Below, one piece after another: positions 5,624-12,380 of a stretch of DNA of 15,525 nucleotides. The position numbers and the translations under genes are program-made. Source of the DNA: an uncultured Bacilli bacterium (GTDB taxonomy: Bacteria > Bacillota_I > Bacilli_A > RF39 > UBA660); assembly GCA_947632355.1 (NCBI GenBank), contig CANROY010000028.1:1-15525 (forward strand), in the 5' to 3' direction. The notes below the pieces were generated by a model. The model ran no database searches. It saw only the letters and a list, made by a program, of their open reading frames with translations, and had not been told where the DNA came from. The number at the start of each line of letters is the position of its first letter. Position 1 is the first letter of the stretch.

Positions 5624-6856
5624 TTATTGATTATCGTTTACTAAACTATCAATATTGGCTTTTCTACTATGAGAAATTTCTACCCATTTTAAATCCTTTT
5701 TAAATAAGCAAATAGCATTAATTGGTATCCAAGAAATCAAGAACAAAAAGAATAGTAGAATACCATGCATTGTGTTTTCAATATCTCTTTTATAGTATAG
5801 AATAACAAACATATTCATTATGATATCGCATAGGTAACCAATAATAAAGCAAATGTAACCTAATGAGAAGAAATAAGAGAATATATCGTTTAATTCTATA
5901 CCAAATATATAGAAGAAACCTAATGCTATTGTTAAACATACACCAAGTACTTGAATATATGGAGCAACACTAAACATAAATTTATCTAAACTAGAGAAAT
6001 CTTTCTCTTTAATCCATCTTTTTAGCAATGGTTTTCTATATAGACGATTACATTCAATAATTCCTTTGCTCCAACGACTTCTTTGATGCCAAGAATCTAC
6101 AAACTTAATTGGTTGTTCATCGTATGTGATAGCATCTTCTACATAAGCAATTTCATAACCTTTTAAAACACATTGAATGGATAATTCGATATCCTCTGTA
6201 ACGGTTTTTGGGTCAAATCCTTCATCCATTATACTTTTTGCTACCATAAATCCTGTACCATTAATCGCTGCAGCAGCACCAACTTTCATACGAGATTTAT
6301 TAAAGAAGAAATTTTGAATATAGTAGAAGATTGAGTAACTAGCACTTAACCAGTTGTCTTCAATATTCTTGCTATCTTTTCTACCTTGTGCTACTTTATA
6401 TCCTGACATATAGGTATTGTTCATTAACTTTAAAAAGTCAGGATGAACAATATTGTCAGCATCAAAAATGATATAAGCATCATAATCTTTATTTTTTAAC
6501 TTATCAAAAGCAAATTTTAATACGTCTCCTTTTGATTTAACAGGAACCGTTACATCCATAGCGATTGCTCCTGCTTCTTTTGCAACATCAAAGGTATCAT
6601 CTTTACTATTATTAACAAACGTATAAACATCATATAAATCATCAGGATAGTTTTGCTTTTTTAAACTCTTAATTAAATCCCCCACAACTTGGCCTTCATT
6701 TCTTGCTGCAATAATTACACCAAATTTTGTTCTTGCTCGATAAGAACGAATTTTTCGACCTTCATCCTTTTTAAAAGCAAATAAACCAGTAATAACAAAG
6801 TAAATGCCATATAAAAGTGTGATAACAAATAATATATAATAAATTAACTGTACCAT
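5624..6856 (-). CDS. GT2-family membrane glycosyltransferase (processive type)
   Basis: This 410-residue protein has an N-terminal membrane helix (about 5-27), a cytoplasmic GT-A domain and three or four C-terminal membrane helices (about 298-320, 325-355, 364-385). Family-2 landmarks are present: AARNEG (50-55), the metal-binding DAD (132-134), the catalytic TED (220-222) and QRSRW (258-262). The QxxRW motif and membrane layout are those of cellulose, hyaluronan or poly-GlcNAc synthases, which build and often export a beta-linked polysaccharide from a UDP-sugar. Which sugar is used cannot be told, and no partner deacetylase or export gene is nearby. AAAGGAG lies upstream of ATG 6856. It has its own promoter at 6966-6938 and is followed closely by spoIIR. 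Confidence 0.88.
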   Translation of the reverse strand: MVQLIYYILFVITLLYGIYFVITGLFAFKKDEGRKIRSYRARTKFGVIIAARNEGQVVGDLIKSLKKQNYPDDLYDVYTFVNNSKDDTFDVAKEAGAIAMDVTVPVKSKGDVLKFAFDKLKNKDYDAYIIFDADNIVHPDFLKLMNNTYMSGYKVAQGRKDSKNIEDNWLSASYSIFYYIQNFFFNKSRMKVGAAAAINGTGFMVAKSIMDEGFDPKTVTEDIELSIQCVLKGYEIAYVEDAITYDEQPIKFVDSWHQRSRWSKGIIECNRLYRKPLLKRWIKEKDFSSLDKFMFSVAPYIQVLGVCLTIALGFFYIFGIELNDIFSYFFSLGYICFIIGYLCDIIMNMFVILYYKRDIENTMHGILLFFLFLISWIPINAICLFKKDLKWVEISHSRKANIDSLVNDNQ

Positions 6857-6893
6857 ACTAATTACTCCTTTATTAATAACACTATATGTTTTT

Positions 6894-6912
6894 AATGTGA
6901 CGAAAATGTGAC
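6894..6912. repeat. Direct repeat AATGTGAC spaced by one helical turn
   Basis: AATGTGAC occurs at 6894-6901 and 6905-6912, 11 bp apart, within the leader just downstream of the glycosyltransferase promoter. Tandem half-sites at helical spacing are typical of response-regulator binding sites, but no regulator is identified. Confidence 0.4.
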
Positions 6913-6937
6913 TTCTCGTGTTACTAACTTCTATATC

Positions 6938-6966
6938 ATTGTATAGTTTATTAGTGATTTTGTCAA
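6938..6966 (-). promoter_or_regulatory. Promoter of the glycosyltransferase gene
   Basis: On the minus strand, a perfect TTGACA (6966-6961), a 17-base spacer and TACAAT (6943-6938). The predicted start is near 6931, leaving a leader of about 75 bases that contains a repeated AATGTGAC. The -35 context ACTTGACAAAATCA is shared with the promoter at 7901-7874. Confidence 0.7.
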
Positions 6967-7143
6967 GTTTTCCCTTTTAAAACACCGTTTATTTCTTTAG
7001 ATATTGATTTAAATCAAATATTATTTCTATTTTTCCACTATAGTCTTTTTCTTTCTTAACACTTTCTTCGGTATAAAAAGTCAAAAATGAAGAAAAAAAT
7101 AAAACTCACGAAAATAATTCAAAAAAAAAATAATGCTATAGAA
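6967..7143. other. AT-rich gap before the glycosyltransferase promoter
   Basis: This is the middle of the 335-base gene-free gap 6857-7191. I see no ORF with a ribosome binding site and no RNA gene. The only notable element is a perfect 14-bp palindrome TTGATTTAAATCAA at 7004-7017, about 38 bases upstream of the glycosyltransferase -35, which could be an operator. The rest is A- and T-tracts. Confidence 0.5.
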
Positions 7144-7181
7144 AAAGAAGATTTTGAGCGTTAATGCTTGAAATCTTCTTT
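7141..7181 (-). terminator. Terminator after the unknown 217-residue gene
   Basis: AAAGAAGATTT (on the minus strand 7181-7171) pairs with AAATCTTCTTT (7154-7144), an 11-bp stem with a 16-base loop that itself holds AGC/GCT, followed by TTC. It starts 11 bases after the stop codon. The T-rich second arm supports minus-strand termination. Confidence 0.65.
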
Positions 7182-7191
7182 AATTTTATTC

Positions 7192-7845
7192 TTACTTTTT
7201 TATTTGCCCATATGAAGGATTACCAATTCTCATTATAGCATCATAATTTATATAAATACCTTCATTTGGAACAACTCTTGGATACCTTGGGCCAAAACCA
7301 TATTCTCCCCAAATAACTGAAATTGACTCTTCACTAAAACCTTTACTTAATAATAAAGAGTATAAGTCATTTGTTTTTATATAAGAACTGTCATCACTTC
7401 CTATATAAGGTCTAACTTGGCATAAATCTTGATATTTTTCTGGGCCACCAACAATTTCTTTACTAAATATAGGATAACTACGCTTATCAGTATATTTCAT
7501 TACACCAGCATCTAATAAGATATTTCTTAATGGTCTCCTTTGTATTACATACATGAATTCTTCTGTAATATGAAATTCAAAATTATAGAAAAGACCATCA
7601 ATAGATTCAGGATCCATATCACTTTCTTCCATTTTTATAATTCCTGCAAAATTAACATTATTATTAACATCAGGAGTAACTTGACCACTTTGAACCCTAT
7701 CAATCAAAATATCAATAGCTTTACTTAATTTTGCTCGTTCTTCATCAAAAAAATCTGCAATAAATAATTTTGGTAGTTGAGTTACTAATTCATCATTATA
7801 CCCATCTTTAATTAAAAGACTTATAGCTTTTTCACTTTTTAACAT
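7192..7845 (-). CDS. Protein of unknown function, 217 residues
   Basis: I do not recognise this family. I take ATG at 7845 because GGGGGAA lies just upstream (7858-7852); an in-frame ATG at 7860 has no binding site and is itself part of that purine run. There is no signal peptide or membrane segment, so it is probably cytosolic. The N-terminal 60 residues look helical and charged (DEERAKLSKAIDILIDRV), and the rest is mixed, with a tyrosine- and glycine-rich end (IWGEYGFGPRYPRVVP). It has its own strong promoter and its own terminator, making it a self-contained single-gene unit placed between prmC and the glycosyltransferase, where the conserved gene order is broken. That suggests a lineage-specific insertion. 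Confidence 0.75.
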   Translation of the reverse strand: MLKSEKAISLLIKDGYNDELVTQLPKLFIADFFDEERAKLSKAIDILIDRVQSGQVTPDVNNNVNFAGIIKMEESDMDPESIDGLFYNFEFHITEEFMYVIQRRPLRNILLDAGVMKYTDKRSYPIFSKEIVGGPEKYQDLCQVRPYIGSDDSSYIKTNDLYSLLLSKGFSEESISVIWGEYGFGPRYPRVVPNEGIYINYDAIMRIGNPSYGQIKK

Positions 7846-7873
7846 CAATCTTTCCCCCATTCAATTGGGTTTT

Positions 7874-7901
7874 ATTATACACTTTTTTTTGATTTTGTCA
7901 A
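7874..7901 (-). promoter_or_regulatory. Promoter of the unknown 217-residue gene
   Basis: On the minus strand, perfect TTGACA (7901-7896), a 16-base spacer and perfect TATAAT (7879-7874), preceded by TG at the extended -10 position. The predicted start is near 7867. It lies directly after the prmC stop codon (7909-7911), and no terminator is visible between prmC and this promoter. Confidence 0.75.
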
Positions 7902-7908
7902 GTTTTTA

Positions 7909-8628
7909 TTAATTAGGCTCTATAAATAAATAACGAATCTTTCCTGCTAAATCCTTTTCTATGCTTATGGAAGCATTGGGAAATCTTTGAATGGCTAAAT
8001 TTTTTATGGCAATACCTTCGTTTTCCCCTATTTCAAAAGCAATCAGTTTTGGTTTATTTTTAATGCTTTCTAGTATTTTTCTATAAAAAATAAGACCATT
8101 TTCTTCTGCAAAAAGAGCAATTTGAGGTTCATAACGAGTGGAGTTATCCACAGGCTCTTGAAATCCTATATAAGGTGGATTGGCAACGATAATATCGTAT
8201 TCTTCTTCAATTTCTTCCTTTAAAATATCCAATTGTTTAAATTCTACCACCACATTATTCAATTTAGCATTTTCTTTGGCCACTTTTAAAGCAGGTGTTG
8301 AAATATCAATACCCGTGCAAGAAAAATTGGTATCCTTGGCCATAGCAATCGCAATACAACCACTTCCCGTACATAAATCCAAACATTTTAAATTTTGCTT
8401 CGTTTCTACGCGATTTAAAATTTTTTCTACTAAGTATTCGGTTTCAAAACGAGGAATTAAAACGTTTTCGTTCACTTTTATTTGTACATTAAAAAAAGGG
8501 ACATCACCAAGTAAATATTGTATTGGATATCCATTTTCTACTTTTTTTAGTTGTTCTTCATAGGTAGTAGGAAACTTTTCTTGTAATAGTTTTTTATCTA
8601 AATCCGTAAGTGTTCTTTGACTAAACAT
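7909..8628 (-). CDS. prmC: Peptide chain release factor N5-glutamine methyltransferase
   Basis: PrmC methylates the glutamine of the GGQ motif of release factors, raising termination efficiency. The SAM-binding motif DLCTGSGC (84-91) and the catalytic NPPY (150-153) are present, with the family segment GYPIQYLLGDVPFF before them. At 239 residues it is about 40 shorter than typical PrmC (roughly 275-290). The loss is at the N-terminal helical domain, which in the family contacts the release factor, while the methyltransferase core looks complete. The ATG at 8628 lies inside the end of prfA, with an 8-base overlap and GAGGGAGA as binding site within prfA, so translation is probably coupled to that of its own substrate. 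Confidence 0.95.
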   Translation of the reverse strand: MFSQRTLTDLDKKLLQEKFPTTYEEQLKKVENGYPIQYLLGDVPFFNVQIKVNENVLIPRFETEYLVEKILNRVETKQNLKCLDLCTGSGCIAIAMAKDTNFSCTGIDISTPALKVAKENAKLNNVVVEFKQLDILKEEIEEEYDIIVANPPYIGFQEPVDNSTRYEPQIALFAEENGLIFYRKILESIKNKPKLIAFEIGENEGIAIKNLAIQRFPNASISIEKDLAGKIRYLFIEPN

Positions 8629-9682
8629 TTTCTCCCTCTAATTTTCTTCTTTGGTCTTCCGTAATTAAAGCTGTAATAATAGGTTCTAAATTACCATCCA
8701 TGACACGGTCAAGTTCCATAATTGAAAAATTAATACGATGGTCCGTTACTCTATTTTGTGGATAGTTATAGGTTCTTATCTTTTCAGAACGATCTCCTGT
8801 TCCTACTTTACTTTTACGTTCTTCAGTTAATTCACTATTTTTTTGTTGTTCTAAATTATCATAGATTTTAGATTTTAAGATTTTCATTGCTTGTTCTTTG
8901 TTTTTCATTTGGCTTCGTTCATTTTGACAAGTAACAACTGTATTTGTTGGTAAGTGGGTAATACGAACTGCAGAGTTTGAGGTATTAACACTTTGTCCTC
9001 CTGCTCCACTTGAATGGTATACATCAATTTTTAAATCACTTTCTTTTATTTCAAAATCAATATCTTCTACTTCTGGCATTACAACGACAGTTGCCGTAGA
9101 AGTATGTACTCTTCCTTGACTTTCGGTTTCCGGAACTCTTTGAACACGGTGAGCTCCACTTTCGTACTTTAATTTGGAATAAACATTTTCTCCTTTAATC
9201 ATACATTCTACTTGAGAAAAACCTCCACTCGTACCTGGAACTTCATTTATAACTTCAATTTTCCAATTGTTTTTTTCAGCGTAATACGTATACATTCTAA
9301 ATAAGTCTCCTGCAAAGATATTGGCTTCATCTCCACCAGCAGCACCACGAATTTCCATAATAACGTTTTTACCATCATTTTCATCTTTAGGAATTAATAA
9401 AATTTCAAGTTCTTTCGTAATACTTTCTAAACGACTTGTTTGTTCTTCTAACTCTACTTCAGCCATTTCACGTAGTTCCGCATCATTCATTAAACTTTTG
9501 GCTTCCTTAATTTTTTCATTAGCATCTTTATATTCATTGTATTTATTCACAATACTTTCTAAATCACTTTGTTCTTTGGAAAGTTCTTTTACTTTTTTAA
9601 AATCTTGCATGACATCTGGTTGCATTAATTCTTCTTGTATTTCGTGAAATCTTTTTAAAATTGCCTCTAATCTTTCTTCCAT
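8621..9682 (-). CDS. prfA: Peptide chain release factor 1
   Basis: RF1 recognises UAA and UAG in the ribosomal A site and triggers peptide release. The 353-residue length is typical. Seen in order are a helical N-terminal domain, GAHRVQRVPETESQGR with the codon-reading P-x-T tripeptide as Pro184-Glu185-Thr186, and GAGGQSVNTSNSAVR with Gly228-Gly229-Gln230, the peptide-release motif and PrmC target. The P-x-T (not SPF) distinguishes it from RF2. ATG at 9682 follows AGAGGA by eight bases. It is fourth in the ywiB-like/argS/rpoE/prfA/prmC run. Confidence 0.97.
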   Translation of the reverse strand: MEERLEAILKRFHEIQEELMQPDVMQDFKKVKELSKEQSDLESIVNKYNEYKDANEKIKEAKSLMNDAELREMAEVELEEQTSRLESITKELEILLIPKDENDGKNVIMEIRGAAGGDEANIFAGDLFRMYTYYAEKNNWKIEVINEVPGTSGGFSQVECMIKGENVYSKLKYESGAHRVQRVPETESQGRVHTSTATVVVMPEVEDIDFEIKESDLKIDVYHSSGAGGQSVNTSNSAVRITHLPTNTVVTCQNERSQMKNKEQAMKILKSKIYDNLEQQKNSELTEERKSKVGTGDRSEKIRTYNYPQNRVTDHRINFSIMELDRVMDGNLEPIITALITEDQRRKLEGENV

Positions 9683-9698
9683 AATCTTTTCCTCTTTC

Positions 9699-9734
9699 TA
9701 TAATCTATTCTTAAAAAGAAAAAGAATAGTTATA
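9699..9734. other. Hairpin between rpoE and prfA
   Basis: CTATTCTT (9705-9712) and AAGAATAG (9722-9729) form an 8-bp stem with a 9-base A-rich loop. It can be extended by about 5 bp past a single unpaired base (9704). It overlaps the rpoE stop. No U-run follows on the minus strand, so it is more likely an mRNA stability or processing element than a terminator. Confidence 0.35.
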
Positions 9735-10167
9735 ACATAGATTCTTCGTCTTCATCATCACTTATTACAACTAAATCTTTTAAATCATCATCACGGTCGT
9801 CATCATCATCTTCATCATAGAAAATTTCGTCTTCCTCTTCTTCTAGTTCTTCGTCCATATCTTCTTCTACTTCTTCTGATGCATCCTCTTCTTCATCATC
9901 AACAATCATATTATTTTGGGCATGTCTTTCTTTTAAATCCCAAGTTCCATTATCAAGCATAATAAAACGTTTATCAAGTGTTAGCATTTCAAAGAAATCA
10001 CCAACTTTTTCCTCAATAACGGCTTCGGGTAAAGAAGCATATTTTCCAACTTCAGTAAACAAGTCAATAATTTTCATTTTCTTTTTCTTTTCTGTTAATA
10101 TAGCATAAGCGATATCATCATAAGACATATTTTCTAATTCTTCTTTACTCATATCTTTTAATTTCAT
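9730..10167 (-). CDS. rpoE: RNA polymerase delta subunit
   Basis: Delta is a Firmicute-specific RNA polymerase subunit that displaces nucleic acid and speeds recycling. The N-terminal HARE-HTH domain is visible (MSYDDIAYAILTEKKKKMKIIDLFTEV, then LPEAVIEEKVGDFFEMLTLDKRFIMLDNGTWDL). It is followed by a tail of about 60 residues made almost wholly of Asp and Glu, the hallmark of the protein. I take ATG at 10167 (145 residues): it has TAGGAGG upstream, and the longer frame to 10200 would add residues unlike any delta and run into argS. The binding site overlaps the argS stop codon, with 13 bases between the genes, indicating coupling. Confidence 0.95.
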   Translation of the reverse strand: MKLKDMSKEELENMSYDDIAYAILTEKKKKMKIIDLFTEVGKYASLPEAVIEEKVGDFFEMLTLDKRFIMLDNGTWDLKERHAQNNMIVDDEEEDASEEVEEDMDEELEEEEDEIFYDEDDDDDRDDDLKDLVVISDDEDEESML

Positions 10168-10180
10168 AATTGTTTTCCTC

Positions 10181-11866
10181 CTACATAATAGATGGGGCAT
10201 CCATTCCTAATATATCTAGTAAAGTATAAATAATGTTTGTTGTTAAATTTAGTATAGTCACCCAATCTTTTTTCTTTTCATTCTCTTCTAAATTATTAAT
10301 ATGATTATTTTCATAAAATGCGTTCACTAATACACATATTTCATATAAATAATTTGCAACAACCGAAGGCATTCTTGTTTTAAAGGCATATTGCATGATT
10401 TCATTTAGTTCAAGAAGTTTAAGCCTTAAGTTTCGGTCGTGAACATTATATATTGTTTTTGATAAGTTGTCTATACAATTTTCATTATTTTTTATAATTT
10501 TTTTTGTTCTTAAATACGTATATAGGATGTAAGGCCCTGTTTTTCCTGTTGTTTTAGAGAATTTGGCAATATCAAAAATATATTCTTTTTCACGATTATT
10601 TTGTAAATCGGCGAATTTAATAATAGCATTTATGATTTTTGCTAAATCACTTTCACTATATTCTGTATGGTGTTCTTCGTTGTTCATAAAAATAGTTTTA
10701 ATATCTAAAAATAAATCTTCTAGTCTTGGTGTATTTCCTGCTCTTGTTTTAAATGGTTTTCCATCACTTCCATTAATGGTTCCTAAGCCTAAGAATTCAC
10801 ATTCTATATTTTTTAGAGAATTCGTTTTTTTAGCAACACGAAAGACTTGCGTAAAATGTAAGCCTTGACGACTATCTGCCACATACAAAACTTTATTAGG
10901 GTGATAGTCTTGTTCTCTTTCATAAAGGGTTGCTAAATCCGTTGTACTATAAAGATAAGCCCCATTACTTTTTTGATAAATACAAGGAGGTATTTCAATC
11001 TTATCAGTTTCTTCTGAAACGGGAATGATTTTTGCTCCTTCGCTACTCTTTAATAAATCTAAGCTTTCTAACTCTTTTGTTAAACTTGGAATATATGTAT
11101 ATGCATCACTTTCTCCAAGCCATAAATCGAAGGATACTCCTAAAAAGTCATACATCTTTTTAATATCTTTTTTAGATATTTCTAATATAGAATGAAAATA
11201 GTCTTGGTATTCGGCATTTCCATCTTGTAATTCTTTCGTTATAGATGCACACTCTTCTTTAATGCTATCGTTTTCTTTGCAAAGGCCACTTATTTTTGGA
11301 TAGATTTTGGAAAGTTTTTCAATGGTGATTTCATTTGGTAAAATGCCTTCCTCTTTTAAGCCATAGATAACTTGCCCTATTTGTAGTCCATAATCTCCTA
11401 AATGGACATCCGCAATTACATCTTGATTCATATATTTTAAAAGTCTTTTAATGGATTCACCTACAATTGCTGGTCTTAAATGTCCAACGTGCAAAGGTTT
11501 TGCAACATTAGCTCCACCATAATCAATCACAATCGTTTCCTTTTTAGGCATCGTTATAGCAAACTTTTCCTCTGCAATCATATCCGTAAGCATTTCATTG
11601 ATATAAGCATCACTCAAAGTAAAGTTTAAAAATCCTGGTTTTACACATTCGATTTTAGAAAATTTCTTACCAACTTCTATATTTTTTTCTAAGGCTTCTT
11701 TTAGTTTTAAACCAATTTCATAAGGATTTTCGTGCACTATTTTTGCTAAATCAAAAGTTCCATTGTATTGATAATCACATAAATCAGGACGATTGGATTT
11801 TAAGATTTCAGCGTTTACTTCAAGTTGATATAGTTTTTTTATAACTTCATTTAATTCCTTATTCAT
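10181..11866 (-). CDS. argS: Arginyl-tRNA synthetase
   Basis: This class I synthetase charges tRNA-Arg. At 561 residues it has the expected length. Seen in order are the N-terminal Add1 domain typical of ArgRS, the HIGH-type signature AKPLHVGHLRP with His126-Val-Gly-His129, the region GSDGKPFKTRAGNTPRLEDL standing in the place of KMSK (ArgRS commonly lacks a canonical KMSK), and the C-terminal DALR-type anticodon-binding domain with KTTGKTGPYILYTYLRT. The ATG at 11866 overlaps the end of the preceding DUF1934 gene by 8 bases. No T-box leader was found upstream of the operon. Confidence 0.97.
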   Translation of the reverse strand: MNKELNEVIKKLYQLEVNAEILKSNRPDLCDYQYNGTFDLAKIVHENPYEIGLKLKEALEKNIEVGKKFSKIECVKPGFLNFTLSDAYINEMLTDMIAEEKFAITMPKKETIVIDYGGANVAKPLHVGHLRPAIVGESIKRLLKYMNQDVIADVHLGDYGLQIGQVIYGLKEEGILPNEITIEKLSKIYPKISGLCKENDSIKEECASITKELQDGNAEYQDYFHSILEISKKDIKKMYDFLGVSFDLWLGESDAYTYIPSLTKELESLDLLKSSEGAKIIPVSEETDKIEIPPCIYQKSNGAYLYSTTDLATLYEREQDYHPNKVLYVADSRQGLHFTQVFRVAKKTNSLKNIECEFLGLGTINGSDGKPFKTRAGNTPRLEDLFLDIKTIFMNNEEHHTEYSESDLAKIINAIIKFADLQNNREKEYIFDIAKFSKTTGKTGPYILYTYLRTKKIIKNNENCIDNLSKTIYNVHDRNLRLKLLELNEIMQYAFKTRMPSVVANYLYEICVLVNAFYENNHINNLEENEKKKDWVTILNLTTNIIYTLLDILGMDAPSIM

Positions 11867-12209
11867 TTTCTTTCACTCTTTCTATCACTATTTTATTTCT
11901 AGTTTCATCGGTTTCTATAAAGTAGTCTATGACAATTTTGTTATTTAAAACGGAAATTGCACATTCTTCAACATTCACTTCAAATGCAAGGTCTTCTTTT
12001 TTTAATACTATTTTACAATATTTATTTTTTATATCAAGTAAAAAGAGGTATCCTTCGTTTTCTCGTGTGAAAGTTTCGTTTTCTATATCAATAGTTGTTT
12101 CATATTCTAGTAAATCAAACACAAGCGTACTTTCTATATCCTTTTTCGTAGTAAACAAACTAGAAAGTACTTCTTCTTCCCCTTTATATAACGTACATTT
12201 ATAATTCAT
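11859..12209 (-). CDS. DUF1934 (YwiB-like) beta-barrel protein
   Basis: This 116-residue soluble protein is rich in beta strands and alternating charged and hydrophobic residues. Its position immediately before argS and rpoE, together with length and pattern (FTRENEGYLFLLDIKNKYCKIVLKKEDL), matches the DUF1934/YwiB family, whose members have a small calycin-like barrel and no established function. The family call rests largely on context. It is the first gene of the operon and its stop overlaps the argS start. Its own ribosome binding site is weak (GGGTG about 12 bases before the ATG). Confidence 0.75.
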   Translation of the reverse strand: MNYKCTLYKGEEEVLSSLFTTKKDIESTLVFDLLEYETTIDIENETFTRENEGYLFLLDIKNKYCKIVLKKEDLAFEVNVEECAISVLNNKIVIDYFIETDETRNKIVIERVKENE

Positions 12210-12239
12210 TTATCTATAACACCCACTTTTTTCTTTCTA

Positions 12240-12268
12240 ACTATACCATGGAACTTTTTAAAGTTCAA
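12240..12268 (-). promoter_or_regulatory. Promoter of the ywiB-like/argS/rpoE/prfA/prmC operon
   Basis: On the minus strand, TTGAAC (12268-12263), a 17-base spacer and TATAGT (12245-12240). The predicted start is near 12233, leaving a leader of about 24 bases. A dyad GAACTTT-TT-AAAGTTC (12251-12266) covers the spacer and part of the -35 and may be an operator. Confidence 0.6.
12251..12266. promoter_or_regulatory. Dyad GAACTTT-TT-AAAGTTC over the operon promoter
   Basis: Seven-base perfect arms around a 2-base centre overlap the -35 and spacer of the translation-operon promoter. The position would suit a repressor. No candidate regulator is encoded next to it. Confidence 0.4.
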
Positions 12269-12278
12269 TAAAATATGA

Positions 12279-12325
12279 GTTACCGACCACTTTTTTACTC
12301 TATATATCCAAAATTGGTCGATAAC
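12279..12325. repeat. Inverted repeat in the divergent promoter region
   Basis: GTTACCGACCA (12279-12289) and TGGTCGATAAC (12315-12325) are inverted copies with one difference and a 25-base gap. The right arm overlaps the -35 of the PBP promoter; the left arm lies about 11 bases upstream of the operon -35. With half-sites 36 bp apart (between 3 and 4 helical turns) it may bind one regulator that serves both genes. Confidence 0.5.
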
Positions 12326-12342
12326 GAGTTTAAACTTATATT
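12314..12342 (+). promoter_or_regulatory. Candidate promoter of the class A PBP gene
   Basis: TTGGTC (12314-12319), a 17-base spacer and TATATT (12337-12342). The -35 is weak (three of six) while the -10 is good. The weak -35 lies in an inverted-repeat arm, which would fit activator control. The leader would be about 32 bases. Confidence 0.45.
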
Positions 12343-12380
12343 TTTTACAAATATTTCCATACTAAACTTAGGTGAAACGT

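Noticed and set aside
10168..10200. Upstream extension of rpoE to an ATG at 10200
   Set aside because: It overlaps the argS end, has no binding site, and adds residues unlike delta; ATG 10167 has TAGGAGG.
12210..12371. T-box leader for argS
   Set aside because: The operon promoter lies at 12268-12240, leaving a leader of about 24 bases. There is no T-box core sequence; GTGGTCGGTAAC only loosely resembles it and lies upstream of the promoter.
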